64,000 nucleotides of DNA from an uncultured Flavobacteriaceae bacterium (GCA_947494695.1 CANLWB010000016.1:1-64000), one strand, 5' to 3'; counted from the stretch's first letter, positions 1 to 8,861 are shown. Notes: generated by a model not told the origin, from the sequence alone. Numbers and translations: made by a program.

Positions 1-786
1 CCTGGGACGTGTTTGGTATGGCATTTAAGTTTCGACGGATCTATAGAAGGTGCTGAGGTAGGTAAGAATGCCTCAGATTTAGAAGGGTGTTACAGCCTGT
101 CAAATCCTATAGAAGTGATTAGAAATGATGAAGTAGAGCCCGTTTGCGATGTGAATGGAGGTTATATTAAATCTGGAGGCTTGTATTTATTCTGTGAGGG
201 AGATGGTAATGATGACTTTGCAACCGGAATTAAATTACATAATAATGCAGGGAATAACTCCCAGTGGGTTGTTACCGATATTGAAGGAACTATTTTAGGA
301 TTGCCAGAATCTCCAGATCAGGTTAATTTTGATGGAGCAGGTCCTGGAGTTTGTTTGGTATGGCATTTAAGTTTTAATACCATTTCGGGAGCAGAACAAG
401 GAAAGAATGCATTTACAGATTTATCAGGTTGCTATGATCTATCAAATCCTATTCCTGTTTTTAGATTTCCTTCAAATAGCGCGGTATGTGATTTAATCAA
501 TTATGCACAACATCATGAAAGTGACTCTGTTGCCATTTCCATATATCCAAATCCAGCGGTGAATAATTTGAAAATTGATTTGTCTAAAATTGAAGATGAG
601 GATGTTATTGTAAAGATTTATAATAACTCTAGTCTGGAGGTTATTAATAAATCCATCAACCTGAAATCTGATCATGATAAAACGGTGAATCTTAATGTTA
701 GCTCGCTAGCTCAAGGACTCTACCTAGTAAGTATTACGAATAAAGATAATTCCATAAAGACCGTCAAAAAACTGTTGATAAAATAA
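1..786 (+). CDS. T9SS-secreted repeat protein, C-terminal part (cut by window start)
   Basis: The reading frame is open from base 1, so the gene begins outside the window; the apparent TTG start at base 13 lies inside a repeat and is not a real start. Two copies of a module begin with a Cys-Leu-Val-Trp-His-Leu-Ser-Phe motif followed by GAE.GKNA and GCY.LSNPI; the copies start 342 nt (114 residues) apart. The last 80 or so residues start with a YPNPA motif and form a type A T9SS C-terminal sorting domain, which directs export across the outer membrane and is then removed. Conserved Cys pairs in the modules suggest disulfides. The probable role is a cell-surface adhesin or matrix protein; the biochemical function is unknown. 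Confidence 0.8.
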   Translation, partial: PGTCLVWHLSFDGSIEGAEVGKNASDLEGCYSLSNPIEVIRNDEVEPVCDVNGGYIKSGGLYLFCEGDGNDDFATGIKLHNNAGNNSQWVVTDIEGTILGLPESPDQVNFDGAGPGVCLVWHLSFNTISGAEQGKNAFTDLSGCYDLSNPIPVFRFPSNSAVCDLINYAQHHESDSVAISIYPNPAVNNLKIDLSKIEDEDVIVKIYNNSSLEVINKSINLKSDHDKTVNLNVSSLAQGLYLVSITNKDNSIKTVKKLLIK

Positions 787-833
787 TTATTTTAAGTTTT
801 TTGTGTTGATCTCTCTCTCTCTATCTGAACGGA

Positions 834-877
834 AGAAGTTAGCTAAAGAAGAATAGCTAGCTTCTTTTGTTTTTTTG
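834..877 (+). terminator. Rho-independent terminator of the T9SS repeat gene
   Basis: The stem AGAAGTTAGCTA (834-845) pairs with TAGCTAGCTTCT (854-865) with one G-U pair and an 8-nt loop, and a T-rich run follows at 863-877. It lies 48 nt after the stop of the upstream gene and overlaps the stop codon of the convergent glycosyltransferase gene. Confidence 0.75.
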
Positions 878-1723
878 GAATAATGCCTTTTTTATACCGG
901 TCCACCGCAAATTACGTATAAATACACCTTCTTGTTCAGATACCAAATACGGCATGTTGTTTTTTTTAGCTTTGAAATACCCAGACATATAGTTCCTAAA
1001 CAATTTTAAACTTCCTTTTTTATAGGCTAGTTTTAGGGCAGAAATCAATGTAATAGTAAAACCGTAACGCATTTTATACATGGCTTCCCCCTGTAAATAT
1101 TTAGAGGCTTTGTTATAGCTTATACCAGTGGGTTTTAGGTGTTTTACTTTTAAAGACTCATCTGTTAAAATCTCCCAGTTGTAAAACTTAGATAATAATT
1201 CGTCTACCGTGTCCCACCCCATAGAAGGCTTTAGTTTTCCAATGTCAAGGAAGCAGGCTTTCCTGTATGCCTTTAAAGCACCTCTAATATGATCCTTTCT
1301 GGTTAAATTCTCTAAAACCCACTCGTTATGCTTTTCAATGTAACAAAAACCAGCTGCCATACCTAGTTTTTCATTGTTTTCATAATGTCTGGAAAGGACT
1401 TCCAGGTAGTTGTTGGGAAAAATTAAATCAGCATCAAATTTACAAATCACATCGTACTGATCGTCCAGGGTTTTATAACCCTTATAAAAGGCGTTGACAA
1501 TTTTTGATCCTGGTAAATGTTGATTGGATGATTTCGAGTTTACCAATTGAATCCAATCATATTTTTCGGTGTACACTTCAACAATATCCTGAGTTTTATC
1601 AGTTGAATTATCGTTTACTATAACGAGTCGTTTTGGCTTTAAAGATTGATTCACCAAAGAGTCTAAGGTAAGTCCGATAGCACTTTGTTCGTTATGAGCG
1701 GGAATGATGATGTAAAAATTCAT
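857..1723 (-). CDS. Family 2 glycosyltransferase
   Basis: This 288-residue protein has a GT-A fold signature: IIIPAHNE at residues 5-12, the VNDNSTD nucleotide-binding segment near 36-42, and a DAD metal-binding motif at 97-99. GT2 enzymes transfer a sugar from a nucleotide-sugar to a glycan or lipid acceptor at the inner face of the membrane. No clear transmembrane helix is seen, so it is probably peripheral. I chose the ATG at 1723 because the alternative TTG at 1741 adds six residues before the first beta strand. The neighbouring deacetylase, HAD and methyltransferase genes suggest surface polysaccharide or LPS synthesis. Donor and acceptor cannot be read from the sequence. Confidence 0.85.
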   Translation of the reverse strand: MNFYIIIPAHNEQSAIGLTLDSLVNQSLKPKRLVIVNDNSTDKTQDIVEVYTEKYDWIQLVNSKSSNQHLPGSKIVNAFYKGYKTLDDQYDVICKFDADLIFPNNYLEVLSRHYENNEKLGMAAGFCYIEKHNEWVLENLTRKDHIRGALKAYRKACFLDIGKLKPSMGWDTVDELLSKFYNWEILTDESLKVKHLKPTGISYNKASKYLQGEAMYKMRYGFTITLISALKLAYKKGSLKLFRNYMSGYFKAKKNNMPYLVSEQEGVFIRNLRWTGIKKALFQKNKRS

Positions 1724-2128
1724 AAAATTATTTGTTAGCAATCTTATTCATGAAATCTAAAAGCATGATAAAAGACTGCTTTATGGATTTTCCTCAACAA
1801 TGTTTTTAATTTTTCGATGAAATACCCAATTTCTTTTATTTGATCATAGGGAAATATGACGTTTTATTTATATTTATTACACAACAACTCTCTTCTAATT
1901 AACAGCTATAACGGTTCTTGAGTTTATAGTTTTAAGCTCACATATTTTATTTAAGGATTAAAAAAACACCTTCTACTGAATACATTCAAGTAGATAGCAT
2001 ATATGTGTTTAATTTAAATATAACTAGCCAATGAGATAAAACAATATAACGCAAACAGAGGGCCTTCATGCAAAAGTATGATATCTCGCAGAATATCAAA
2101 AAAAACTTAATTTTTAAAAAACAGAAAA
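1724..2128. other. Intergenic region upstream of the glycosyltransferase and the S74 gene
   Basis: This 405-nt divergent gap is very AT-rich and must hold the promoters of both flanking genes, but I see no exact TAnnTTTG box. A small hairpin at 1973-1993 (CTACTGAAT against ATTCAAGTAG, one bulge) is the only clear structure. No coding potential is seen. Confidence 0.5.
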
Positions 2129-3358
2129 ATGAAAATAAAATTTATTTTAGCAATCGGGACATTATTATTAACCACCTTAATGTATGCACAAGTAAATTTT
2201 TCTCATATAGCACCATCGCGTTCAGGTAAAGCAGAACAAGTTTCAAAGTTTGGTGTGTCGGATACATCCTTAGATTTTTTAAGTTTAACAAATGCAACAA
2301 CTTTTAATGGCCAATTTGTACCATTGTTTTATGCAAGGCGTGCAGTAGATAATAGGTTTGTTCTTGGTTTTAATGCAAGTATTAGTTCCAATCGAGATAA
2401 CGGGAGTACTCCAATAATGCTTTTTATTGCAGAAAGAGATGATACTGTTTACCCCAATGCCCCTTCTGGAGCAACATATCCTTGGGGAAATCCTCAAGAT
2501 GGTTTATCATTTCCTGTTAATAACAGGCCTCTTTTTGCATGGAGTAACAGCAGTACGAGAATAATGACTATTTCTGCCGCGAACAATTTGGGTATTGGAA
2601 CGACTTCGCCAACAGCTAGATTACATACTAATGGTACGGTTAGATTTCAAAACCTTCCAACAACGTCATCAAACACTTATGTTTTAACAACTGATTTTAG
2701 TGGTAATGTTAGACGTCGATTGGCTAGTTCTTTTAGTGCTAGAGGTGCTGTTTTTTCAGATAATAAGTACAAGAAAGACGTAAAGGAAATTGATAATGCA
2801 TTGGAGGCCGTATTAAAATTGAGTGGGAAAAGCTATAGCTGGAAAAAGGAAGTGGAATCTACAAAAGGTATACCTGTTAGCGATAAAATAGAATACGGAC
2901 TTAATGTGGAGGATATAGAAAAAGTAATCCCAGCTTTGATTCACAAAGATGAGCAAGGTGATTCCAGTATAGACTATACGAGTTTAATTCCAATTCTGGT
3001 TGAAGCCATAAAGGAACAACAAGATCAGATTGTATCATTACAGGATCAAATAAACATTGATTTTCAAGAGCAGAATATTGATTTAATTACCCTAAAGAAT
3101 ACCAAAATTATTAATGTTTCACCCAACCCGTCATCAAATATCGTTGAAGTTTCCTTAAATATTGAAGATAAGGTGAAAGATGCAAAATTGGTGGTTTATG
3201 ATTTAAACGGAAAGATTATGAGTAGCTTGAATATAAGTGATAGAAGTTATAATATGGTTAAGTCATTTCACAAAGATAACTTTGCATCGGGGACTTATAT
3301 TATAAGTCTTTTTGTGAATGGAAAAAGCTTAGATTCGAAAAAAGTGAACTTTAAATAA
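2129..3358 (+). CDS. Secreted tail-fibre-like protein with S74 autochaperone and T9SS sorting domain
   Basis: This 409-residue protein has a signal peptide (residues 1-20, cut at YA-Q). A beta-rich region follows with a GIGTTSPTARLHT motif near 155, typical of tail-fibre-like proteins. Next comes an S74 intramolecular chaperone domain (about 207-310) with the SDNKYKKDV motif; Ser210 and Lys215 match the Ser-Lys cleavage dyad of endosialidase-type chaperones. A predicted coiled coil (EQQDQIVSLQDQI) follows, as in other S74 proteins, where it drives trimer formation. The C-terminus, from about residue 328 (VSPNPS), is a type A T9SS sorting domain. The protein is probably a trimeric surface fibre. 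Cleavage before Ser210 would separate the passenger from the sorting domain, which is unusual. Confidence 0.8.
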   Translation: MKIKFILAIGTLLLTTLMYAQVNFSHIAPSRSGKAEQVSKFGVSDTSLDFLSLTNATTFNGQFVPLFYARRAVDNRFVLGFNASISSNRDNGSTPIMLFIAERDDTVYPNAPSGATYPWGNPQDGLSFPVNNRPLFAWSNSSTRIMTISAANNLGIGTTSPTARLHTNGTVRFQNLPTTSSNTYVLTTDFSGNVRRRLASSFSARGAVFSDNKYKKDVKEIDNALEAVLKLSGKSYSWKKEVESTKGIPVSDKIEYGLNVEDIEKVIPALIHKDEQGDSSIDYTSLIPILVEAIKEQQDQIVSLQDQINIDFQEQNIDLITLKNTKIINVSPNPSSNIVEVSLNIEDKVKDAKLVVYDLNGKIMSSLNISDRSYNMVKSFHKDNFASGTYIISLFVNGKSLDSKKVNFK

Positions 3359-3389
3359 AGCAATAATTAGTATTTTTGTTTAGCAGAAT

Positions 3390-3510
3390 AAAGGCTAAAA
3401 AGTAAATTCGATGTCCTCTTAAACGTGTTGAAACATTTTTAATATGCTCATATTATAAGTTTTTACAAGCTTAATACGATAAATTATGTTGAATATACTT
3501 TTTAGCCTTT
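3390..3510. repeat. 121-bp inverted-repeat element (MITE-like)
   Basis: The arms 3390-3409 and 3491-3510 are inverted copies matching at 19 of 20 positions (AAAGGCTAAAAAGTA perfect, then one mismatch, then ATTC). They enclose 81 bp of AT-rich, non-coding sequence. No clear target duplication is visible. It could be a small non-autonomous mobile element or a long hairpin in the leader of the deacetylase gene that begins 16 nt downstream. Confidence 0.6.
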
Positions 3511-3525
3511 TTTAACTTAATTTTT

Positions 3526-4521
3526 ATGGGAATAGTAAAGGATGTTTTATATAAAGTCTCCACCAAAGGCATGTTACCGGTATTTAAAAATCAAAGTCTA
3601 TTTCCATATTACCATATCATACGAGATAATAAGGTCGCACATATTGAAAACTTATATTCCTTTAAAAACAAGGAGCAGTTTTTAAATGATATCGATATTC
3701 TATGTGATAATTATAAAGCACTTAGCCCAGAAGATCTGTTAAAAGACAACATTCCGAAAAATAGCTTTTTATTGTCATTTGATGATGGTTTAGAAGAAAT
3801 ATACTCGGTAATTTATCCTATTTTAAAGGCAAGAAACATAAAAGCCATATTCTTTGTTAACCCGAATTTTGTCGATAACGAAGAAGGACTGTATAAGCAC
3901 CTTATAAGTGTTATAATTTCGAAACTGGAAAGTGAAAATTTTGAAAAACCCAGCTTAGATAAAATAAGCAACATATTTTCTTTTACTTACACTTCGACGG
4001 AAGATTTTAAGCAAAAGTTCATTGGTATCAAATATTCTGAAAGAGAAAAGGTAGATGAGGTTTTAAACTTTATAAATATAAATATAACCGATTACTTAAA
4101 TACTCATAAGCCTTACATTTCGAAAAAACAAATAAAGGAAATGATAGAAGATGGTCATTATTTTGGAGGTCATACCATGACACACCCACCGCTTCTTCAG
4201 CTATCTTATGAAGAACAAAAAGCCGAAATAATTGATTCCATCGATTGGCTGAAGCAGAATTTTGATATAAATTATTCGCTTTTTTCGTTTCCGTTTTCAG
4301 ACAGGTCAATTTCAAAAAAATTGCTGGAAGAATTACTTGAATACGATGGTAGTATTAGGGTTTTTGGTAATTCTGGATTAAAAAAAGATATGGATAGTAG
4401 AATTATTCAGCGATTCTCACTTGAAAACCCCTTCAAACAGACAGAAAAACGTATAGTAGGTGAAAACCTGTATAAATATTTTAACAAAGTAATCGGGAAG
4501 TACCATATAAAAAGAAAATAG
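3526..4521 (+). CDS. Polysaccharide deacetylase (NodB/CE4 family)
   Basis: This 331-residue protein carries the two metal-binding motifs of carbohydrate esterase family 4: SFDDG with Asp86-Asp87, and HTMTH with His216 and His220. Such enzymes remove N- or O-acetyl groups from chitin-like glycans, peptidoglycan or surface polysaccharides with a divalent metal. No signal peptide or transmembrane helix is visible, so action on a cytoplasmic precursor is likely, as for deacetylases in O-antigen and capsule loci. Glycosyltransferase and FkbH-type genes nearby support that. The start is the ATG at 3526, just after the inverted-repeat element. Substrate unknown. Confidence 0.85.
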   Translation: MGIVKDVLYKVSTKGMLPVFKNQSLFPYYHIIRDNKVAHIENLYSFKNKEQFLNDIDILCDNYKALSPEDLLKDNIPKNSFLLSFDDGLEEIYSVIYPILKARNIKAIFFVNPNFVDNEEGLYKHLISVIISKLESENFEKPSLDKISNIFSFTYTSTEDFKQKFIGIKYSEREKVDEVLNFININITDYLNTHKPYISKKQIKEMIEDGHYFGGHTMTHPPLLQLSYEEQKAEIIDSIDWLKQNFDINYSLFSFPFSDRSISKKLLEELLEYDGSIRVFGNSGLKKDMDSRIIQRFSLENPFKQTEKRIVGENLYKYFNKVIGKYHIKRK

Positions 4522-4706
4522 GTACTTAAGAGAACAGTTTTAGCATTGATTGTCTATAATGGTTATAATTATTCTTAAAAATACTTCAATAAAAAAGACT
4601 TCGTTTATATTTACAATGTAAAACATCGCATGCGATTCTTAAAGATGTCGTTTAAACAATTATACTAACCATGTCCTTATTTTAGTACCCGAGCGAAAGA
4701 AAGACT

Positions 4707-6503
4707 ATGTACGAATCTGAAGTATACATTAAAACAATCCAGGAAAGTTTACCTTCTGATGTTTGGGAAGCGTTTTCGAACACGCCTAAAGACATTGAGA
4801 GTAGAAGTCTGCTTCACTGGACAGAGCATTGTACGGAATGTGCCATGCCAGGGTGTTTTAAAACATGCGATTTGTATACCGCGAGAGTTGATGGTAAATG
4901 CCAACGATTTGTTGAAGGGATTGAGCGCGTAATTCAGTCAGGTGGAGCAAATCATAACTCCCAGGTATTGAAAATTCAGTTTAAAAAGTGGGGCGTATTA
5001 GCAACGCAGGGAAATAATGAGTTATATCATCTTAATGACATAGAGGATCAGGAACGTCACGATTTGAAGCTAGATAAGCTCATTCATCGGGTGCCACTTA
5101 AGTTTGTTAAGAAAAAACTGGTTCAAAAGCGATACAGTGAGAAGAAAAAAAGAATTATAAGAGAACAGAATACCGGAACAAAAAATCCGGACGGCTTCTT
5201 ACTAGAAATTTATAACCCTGGAGGAGAAACCATTCCTTTGGGCCTTGTCATGCGAAACGATGGTGCTAAATATGGTAAAATGCCTTTTCAATATCGAATT
5301 GAACTAAAGCCAGGATACAATAAAGAACTTATTCCATTCGATGAGATTGCTAAACGATTAAAAACAGAACGCCCTTACCGCATCAACCTTACTCCTGAAG
5401 ATATTAACAGCGAAACTCCTTTGTACTTTGGGGTTACGGAGTTTGTACAACTAAAAAATAATACCAAGGCGGCAAAGCAAGGGACTAAAAAGATTAAGTG
5501 TATTGTTTGGGATCTTGATAATACAATATGGCATGGAACGTTGGTGGAGGATGGTATGGAAAAGCTCCGTTTAAAAGAAGGCATTAAAGACATTTTAGAG
5601 CAGGTCGAACAAAAGGGCATCGTAAATTCTATAGCTAGCAAAAACAATCATGACACCGCTATGGAGGCACTAAAACATTTTGATATTGATACGTTTTTTC
5701 TCTACCCCAAAATTTCGTGGTCTCCCAAAAGTAAAGGTATAAAAGAGATTGCTCTCGATCTTAATGTTAATGCCAATACGCTTTTATTTGTTGACGATTC
5801 GGAGTTTGAAAGAAAAGAAATAGAAACAACGCTACCTCAGGTAAAGTTAATGGACGCCATTCATTATCAATCTATACCAAGCATGGAAGAGCTTCAGGTT
5901 CCAGTTACCGATGAAAGTATGAAACGAAAGACATTTTATACTAATGAAGCAAAGCGAAAAGTGCTTTCGGACAACTATGAAGGGGAATATTTTGAATTTC
6001 TTCATACCTGTAATATTGAGTTAGATATTGAAACACTTAAAGAAACGCATTTTGAGAGAGTTTATGAGCTTACGCAAAGAACGAATCAAATGAATTTTTC
6101 AGGGAACCGGTACACCAAAGATGAAATATCTAAAATCCATACAGATGTAGATCTTTCTGCTTATGTATTAAGGTGTAAAGACCAGTTTGGGGACTATGGG
6201 ATTATTGGGTTTGGGATTTTAAAAAAATCTGAAAACCGACTTATAGATCTTATGTTTAGTTGCCGAATTCAAAGTAAAAGAGTCGAGCATGCATTTTTAA
6301 CACATGTTTTAAAGAACCACCTTGAGTTTGGAGATTTTTGGGTGACTTATAAGCACACCGAAAAAAATAAGTTTTCTGCTCAGGTTTTTTATGACTTTAA
6401 GTTCGACATTGTAAAGAAAGAAGACGCTCTTCGAGAACTTAAATTCCAGAAGGGTAAGAACATCCCTAATGATAAAATAATAACTGTAACTGAGACAAAA
6501 TAA
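4707..6503 (+). CDS. FkbH-like HAD-IIIC protein with Cys-rich N-terminus and GNAT domain
   Basis: This 598-residue protein has three parts. The N-terminus has five cysteines (C42, C45, C50, C54, C65), a possible zinc or iron-sulfur site. A HAD-IIIC domain starts at about 264 with the DLDNTIWHG motif (Asp269, Asp271) and ends near VDDSEFE. A GNAT-like acyltransferase region covers about 430-570 (YGIIGFGIL, SCRIQSKRVE). In FkbH enzymes the HAD part loads a glyceryl group from 1,3-bisphosphoglycerate onto an acyl carrier protein; related proteins occur in glycan loci. The next gene starts one base after this stop, so they form an operon. No carrier protein gene is seen nearby. Function is inferred from family only. 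Confidence 0.8.
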   Translation: MYESEVYIKTIQESLPSDVWEAFSNTPKDIESRSLLHWTEHCTECAMPGCFKTCDLYTARVDGKCQRFVEGIERVIQSGGANHNSQVLKIQFKKWGVLATQGNNELYHLNDIEDQERHDLKLDKLIHRVPLKFVKKKLVQKRYSEKKKRIIREQNTGTKNPDGFLLEIYNPGGETIPLGLVMRNDGAKYGKMPFQYRIELKPGYNKELIPFDEIAKRLKTERPYRINLTPEDINSETPLYFGVTEFVQLKNNTKAAKQGTKKIKCIVWDLDNTIWHGTLVEDGMEKLRLKEGIKDILEQVEQKGIVNSIASKNNHDTAMEALKHFDIDTFFLYPKISWSPKSKGIKEIALDLNVNANTLLFVDDSEFERKEIETTLPQVKLMDAIHYQSIPSMEELQVPVTDESMKRKTFYTNEAKRKVLSDNYEGEYFEFLHTCNIELDIETLKETHFERVYELTQRTNQMNFSGNRYTKDEISKIHTDVDLSAYVLRCKDQFGDYGIIGFGILKKSENRLIDLMFSCRIQSKRVEHAFLTHVLKNHLEFGDFWVTYKHTEKNKFSAQVFYDFKFDIVKKEDALRELKFQKGKNIPNDKIITVTETK

Positions 6504-6504
6504 T

Positions 6505-7209
6505 ATGCCATTACACCCTTTTTTATCTAAAACGAAACTATATAAGCTTTTTGGAAGGATAAGTAAACCATTTCATGTCGTTTTTAAATATATGCAGTTT
6601 GTAGCCTTTATGAGTGATCATAGAAATGAAGGGAAGATTAATGATTACTATAATACATCGGCCACCTATAAAAATAGATTTCAACTTCATGATAAGCTGC
6701 TTTCTGAATTGAAGGATAAGCCCATTTTTTATTATGAGTTTGGTGTTGCTGGAGGAGACATGATTAGGAAATGGTCTATGACCAACAAAGTAGACGCGTC
6801 ACGTTTTATTGGTTTCGATTCCTTTGAAGGACTTCCAGAAAGTTGGGAAGGGAAAAAAGAAGGTCATTTTAACCAGGAAGGTAACTTTCCAGATATTGAC
6901 GATCGTAGAGTGCGGTTTGTAAAAGGGTGGTTTCAGGATTCTGTTTACAATGCACTCTTGAGTTGTGATTTCGACGAACAATGTGTCTATCACCTCGATG
7001 CAGATTTGTTCTCATCGACACTTTATGTGTTGTTTCAAATTTTCCCAAAGTTAAAAACTAATGACATCCTTATATTTGATGAGTTTTCAAGCCATAATCA
7101 TGAGTTTGAAGCATTTGAAATATTCAAAACATGTACAAATAATAAATGGCAATTCGAATTTATTGGGGCTGTTAATAATTACAGACAAGTTGCATTTAGA
7201 TTGAAGTAA
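6505..7209 (+). CDS. TylF/macrocin O-methyltransferase-like SAM methyltransferase
   Basis: This 234-residue protein has the SAM-binding segment EFGVAGG (78-84) and the FDSFEGLP signature (104-111) typical of TylF-like and related sugar O-methyltransferases. HLDADLFSS and IFDEFSSH segments supply acidic residues that bind a metal in this family. TylF enzymes methylate sugar hydroxyls on macrolides, and relatives methylate surface glycans. It starts one base after the FkbH-like stop, so the two are co-translated and probably act on one product. No membrane segment is seen. The exact acceptor is unknown. Confidence 0.8.
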   Translation: MPLHPFLSKTKLYKLFGRISKPFHVVFKYMQFVAFMSDHRNEGKINDYYNTSATYKNRFQLHDKLLSELKDKPIFYYEFGVAGGDMIRKWSMTNKVDASRFIGFDSFEGLPESWEGKKEGHFNQEGNFPDIDDRRVRFVKGWFQDSVYNALLSCDFDEQCVYHLDADLFSSTLYVLFQIFPKLKTNDILIFDEFSSHNHEFEAFEIFKTCTNNKWQFEFIGAVNNYRQVAFRLK

Positions 7210-7238
7210 GAATCCATGTCCTAAGAGCGGATGATACT

Positions 7239-7760
7239 TTACTTTCTTTCCGCATAAATGATATAATACCTTGGAGTAAACCAGCGCAAGAATGGTCTTA
7301 CTCCTATTTTTTTAACAGGATGCGTCCATTTTTGACGATCTATAATGCTCCATCCCGACTTTTCTAATAACCAATCAAATTGCCAATCTTCAAATTCATG
7401 GAAATGTCTATCCCATTTATCTGTTTTACTTCTATAAGCTGAAGAAAACCACAATTTAAGAGGAATACTTGCAACCAGCTTATTCGCTTGTATAGATTGT
7501 AAGACTGTGAATGGGGATAATAAATGTTCAAAAATCTCGAAGGCTGTAACGACTTCTGCGTTAGATTTTTTAATGAAAGACGCATCTAAATCTAAATCCT
7601 CTCCCAGAGTGTTTTCAACAGAATAACCTTGATCTTGCATGATCTTGGAAAAGGGATTTACAACACCCAAATCCAGAATAGAATCTGAATTAGAAATGTG
7701 CTTTTTTAAAAATTGAAGCGTATGTCTATAGCGTTTATCGGGGTAATGTTTACCGTACAT
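7239..7760 (-). CDS. Small class I SAM-dependent methyltransferase
   Basis: This 173-residue protein has a SAM-binding motif SILDLGVVNPF near 27-37, a motif II-like EVVTAFEIFEHL segment, and a C-terminal HEFEDWQFDWLLEKSGW segment of the Methyltransf_23/11 type. It is short for the fold but appears complete. It starts two bases after the KAS III stop, so the two form an operon (KAS III first). It is convergent with the FkbH/TylF pair, so the locus holds two methyltransferases facing each other. Substrate unknown. Confidence 0.75.
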   Translation of the reverse strand: MYGKHYPDKRYRHTLQFLKKHISNSDSILDLGVVNPFSKIMQDQGYSVENTLGEDLDLDASFIKKSNAEVVTAFEIFEHLLSPFTVLQSIQANKLVASIPLKLWFSSAYRSKTDKWDRHFHEFEDWQFDWLLEKSGWSIIDRQKWTHPVKKIGVRPFLRWFTPRYYIIYAERK

Positions 7761-7762
7761 TA

Positions 7763-8821
7763 TTAATATTTATATACAATGGCATTGATATGCATTCCTG
7801 CACCAACACTTGCAAATATAACAACATCACCTTTTGTTAAGCTATGATTTTTTAGTTTATTATTTTTTACCAAATCAAAAAGAGTGGGAACCGTTGCTAC
7901 CGAACTGTTGCCTAAATTTTGAATAGACATGGGCATAATGCCTTCCGGGATTGGGGTTTTGTAAAGTCTGTAAAAACGTTGTAAAATCGCTTCATCCATC
8001 TTTTCATTGGCTTGATGAAGGAATATTTTTTTGACTTCAGTAATATCTAAACCGCTCTTGTCTAAACACGCTTTCATAGCCTTGGGAACATTTATAAGAG
8101 CAAATTCGTAAATCTTACGTCCATCCATTTTTATATAACGGGTATCTCTTGAAATCTCGGGGTTGTTGGAACTCCCAAAGTATAAATAATAGGCCTCATC
8201 ATAAGTGAAGCTGGCAGATTCATGTGCTAAAACACCACCTTCTTCATGGGAAGCTTCAATGATTGTAGCACCTGCACCATCCGAAAAAATCATAGCGTCT
8301 CTATCGTATTTGTCAACCACTCTCGAAAGTGTTTCAGATCCTATAACTAAACAGCGTTTAGCCATTCCCGATTTTATGAATGCCTTAGCTTGAATAACAC
8401 CTTCTACCCAGCCAGGGCAGCCAAATAGAACATCATAAGCAATACATTGCGGGTTTTTTATACGAAGGCTATGTTTTACTCTGGCCGCAAGCGAAGGCAA
8501 CATATCACCTTGTACGGTGTTATGCTTTACATCTCCAAAATTATGAGCAACGATAATATAATCAATGCTTTCGGGGTCAATATTTGCATCTTCAATAGCT
8601 TTTTCAGCTGCGAAGAAGGCCAGATCTGAAGCGTTTAAATGTTCTTTAGCATAACGACGTTCAACAATCCCGGTTATAGCCTTAAACTTTTCAACAATAA
8701 CTTCGTTTGGTGTATTTATGGAAGATCCATCACTATTTAAGAATACATGCTCATGAAAAGCTTCGTTTTTTTCAATAGTATCTGGTATATAACTTCCGGT
8801 TCCTGTAATCTTAATATTCAT
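7763..8821 (-). CDS. 3-oxoacyl-ACP synthase III-like enzyme (KAS III)
   Basis: This 352-residue protein is a FabH-like ketosynthase with a complete catalytic triad: Cys135 (FGCPGW), His269 (HQANEK) and Asn305 (NLGNSS). KAS III enzymes condense an acyl-CoA with malonyl-ACP, either to start fatty acid synthesis or to make special acyl products. A housekeeping fabH normally lies beside plsX or rpmF; here the neighbours are methyltransferases and an FkbH-like gene, so a dedicated role in a secondary or surface lipid product is more likely. The start is the ATG at 8821. Confidence 0.85.
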   Translation of the reverse strand: MNIKITGTGSYIPDTIEKNEAFHEHVFLNSDGSSINTPNEVIVEKFKAITGIVERRYAKEHLNASDLAFFAAEKAIEDANIDPESIDYIIVAHNFGDVKHNTVQGDMLPSLAARVKHSLRIKNPQCIAYDVLFGCPGWVEGVIQAKAFIKSGMAKRCLVIGSETLSRVVDKYDRDAMIFSDGAGATIIEASHEEGGVLAHESASFTYDEAYYLYFGSSNNPEISRDTRYIKMDGRKIYEFALINVPKAMKACLDKSGLDITEVKKIFLHQANEKMDEAILQRFYRLYKTPIPEGIMPMSIQNLGNSSVATVPTLFDLVKNNKLKNHSLTKGDVVIFASVGAGMHINAIVYKY

Positions 8822-8861
8822 AAATAAAAAATTCGCCCCTAATTGTTAGCTATTAATATAC

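Noticed and set aside
4522-4706. Search for a promoter or hairpin before the FkbH-like gene
   Set aside because: The segment TATATTTAC is only a weak -7 match, with no clear -33; not reported as a feature.
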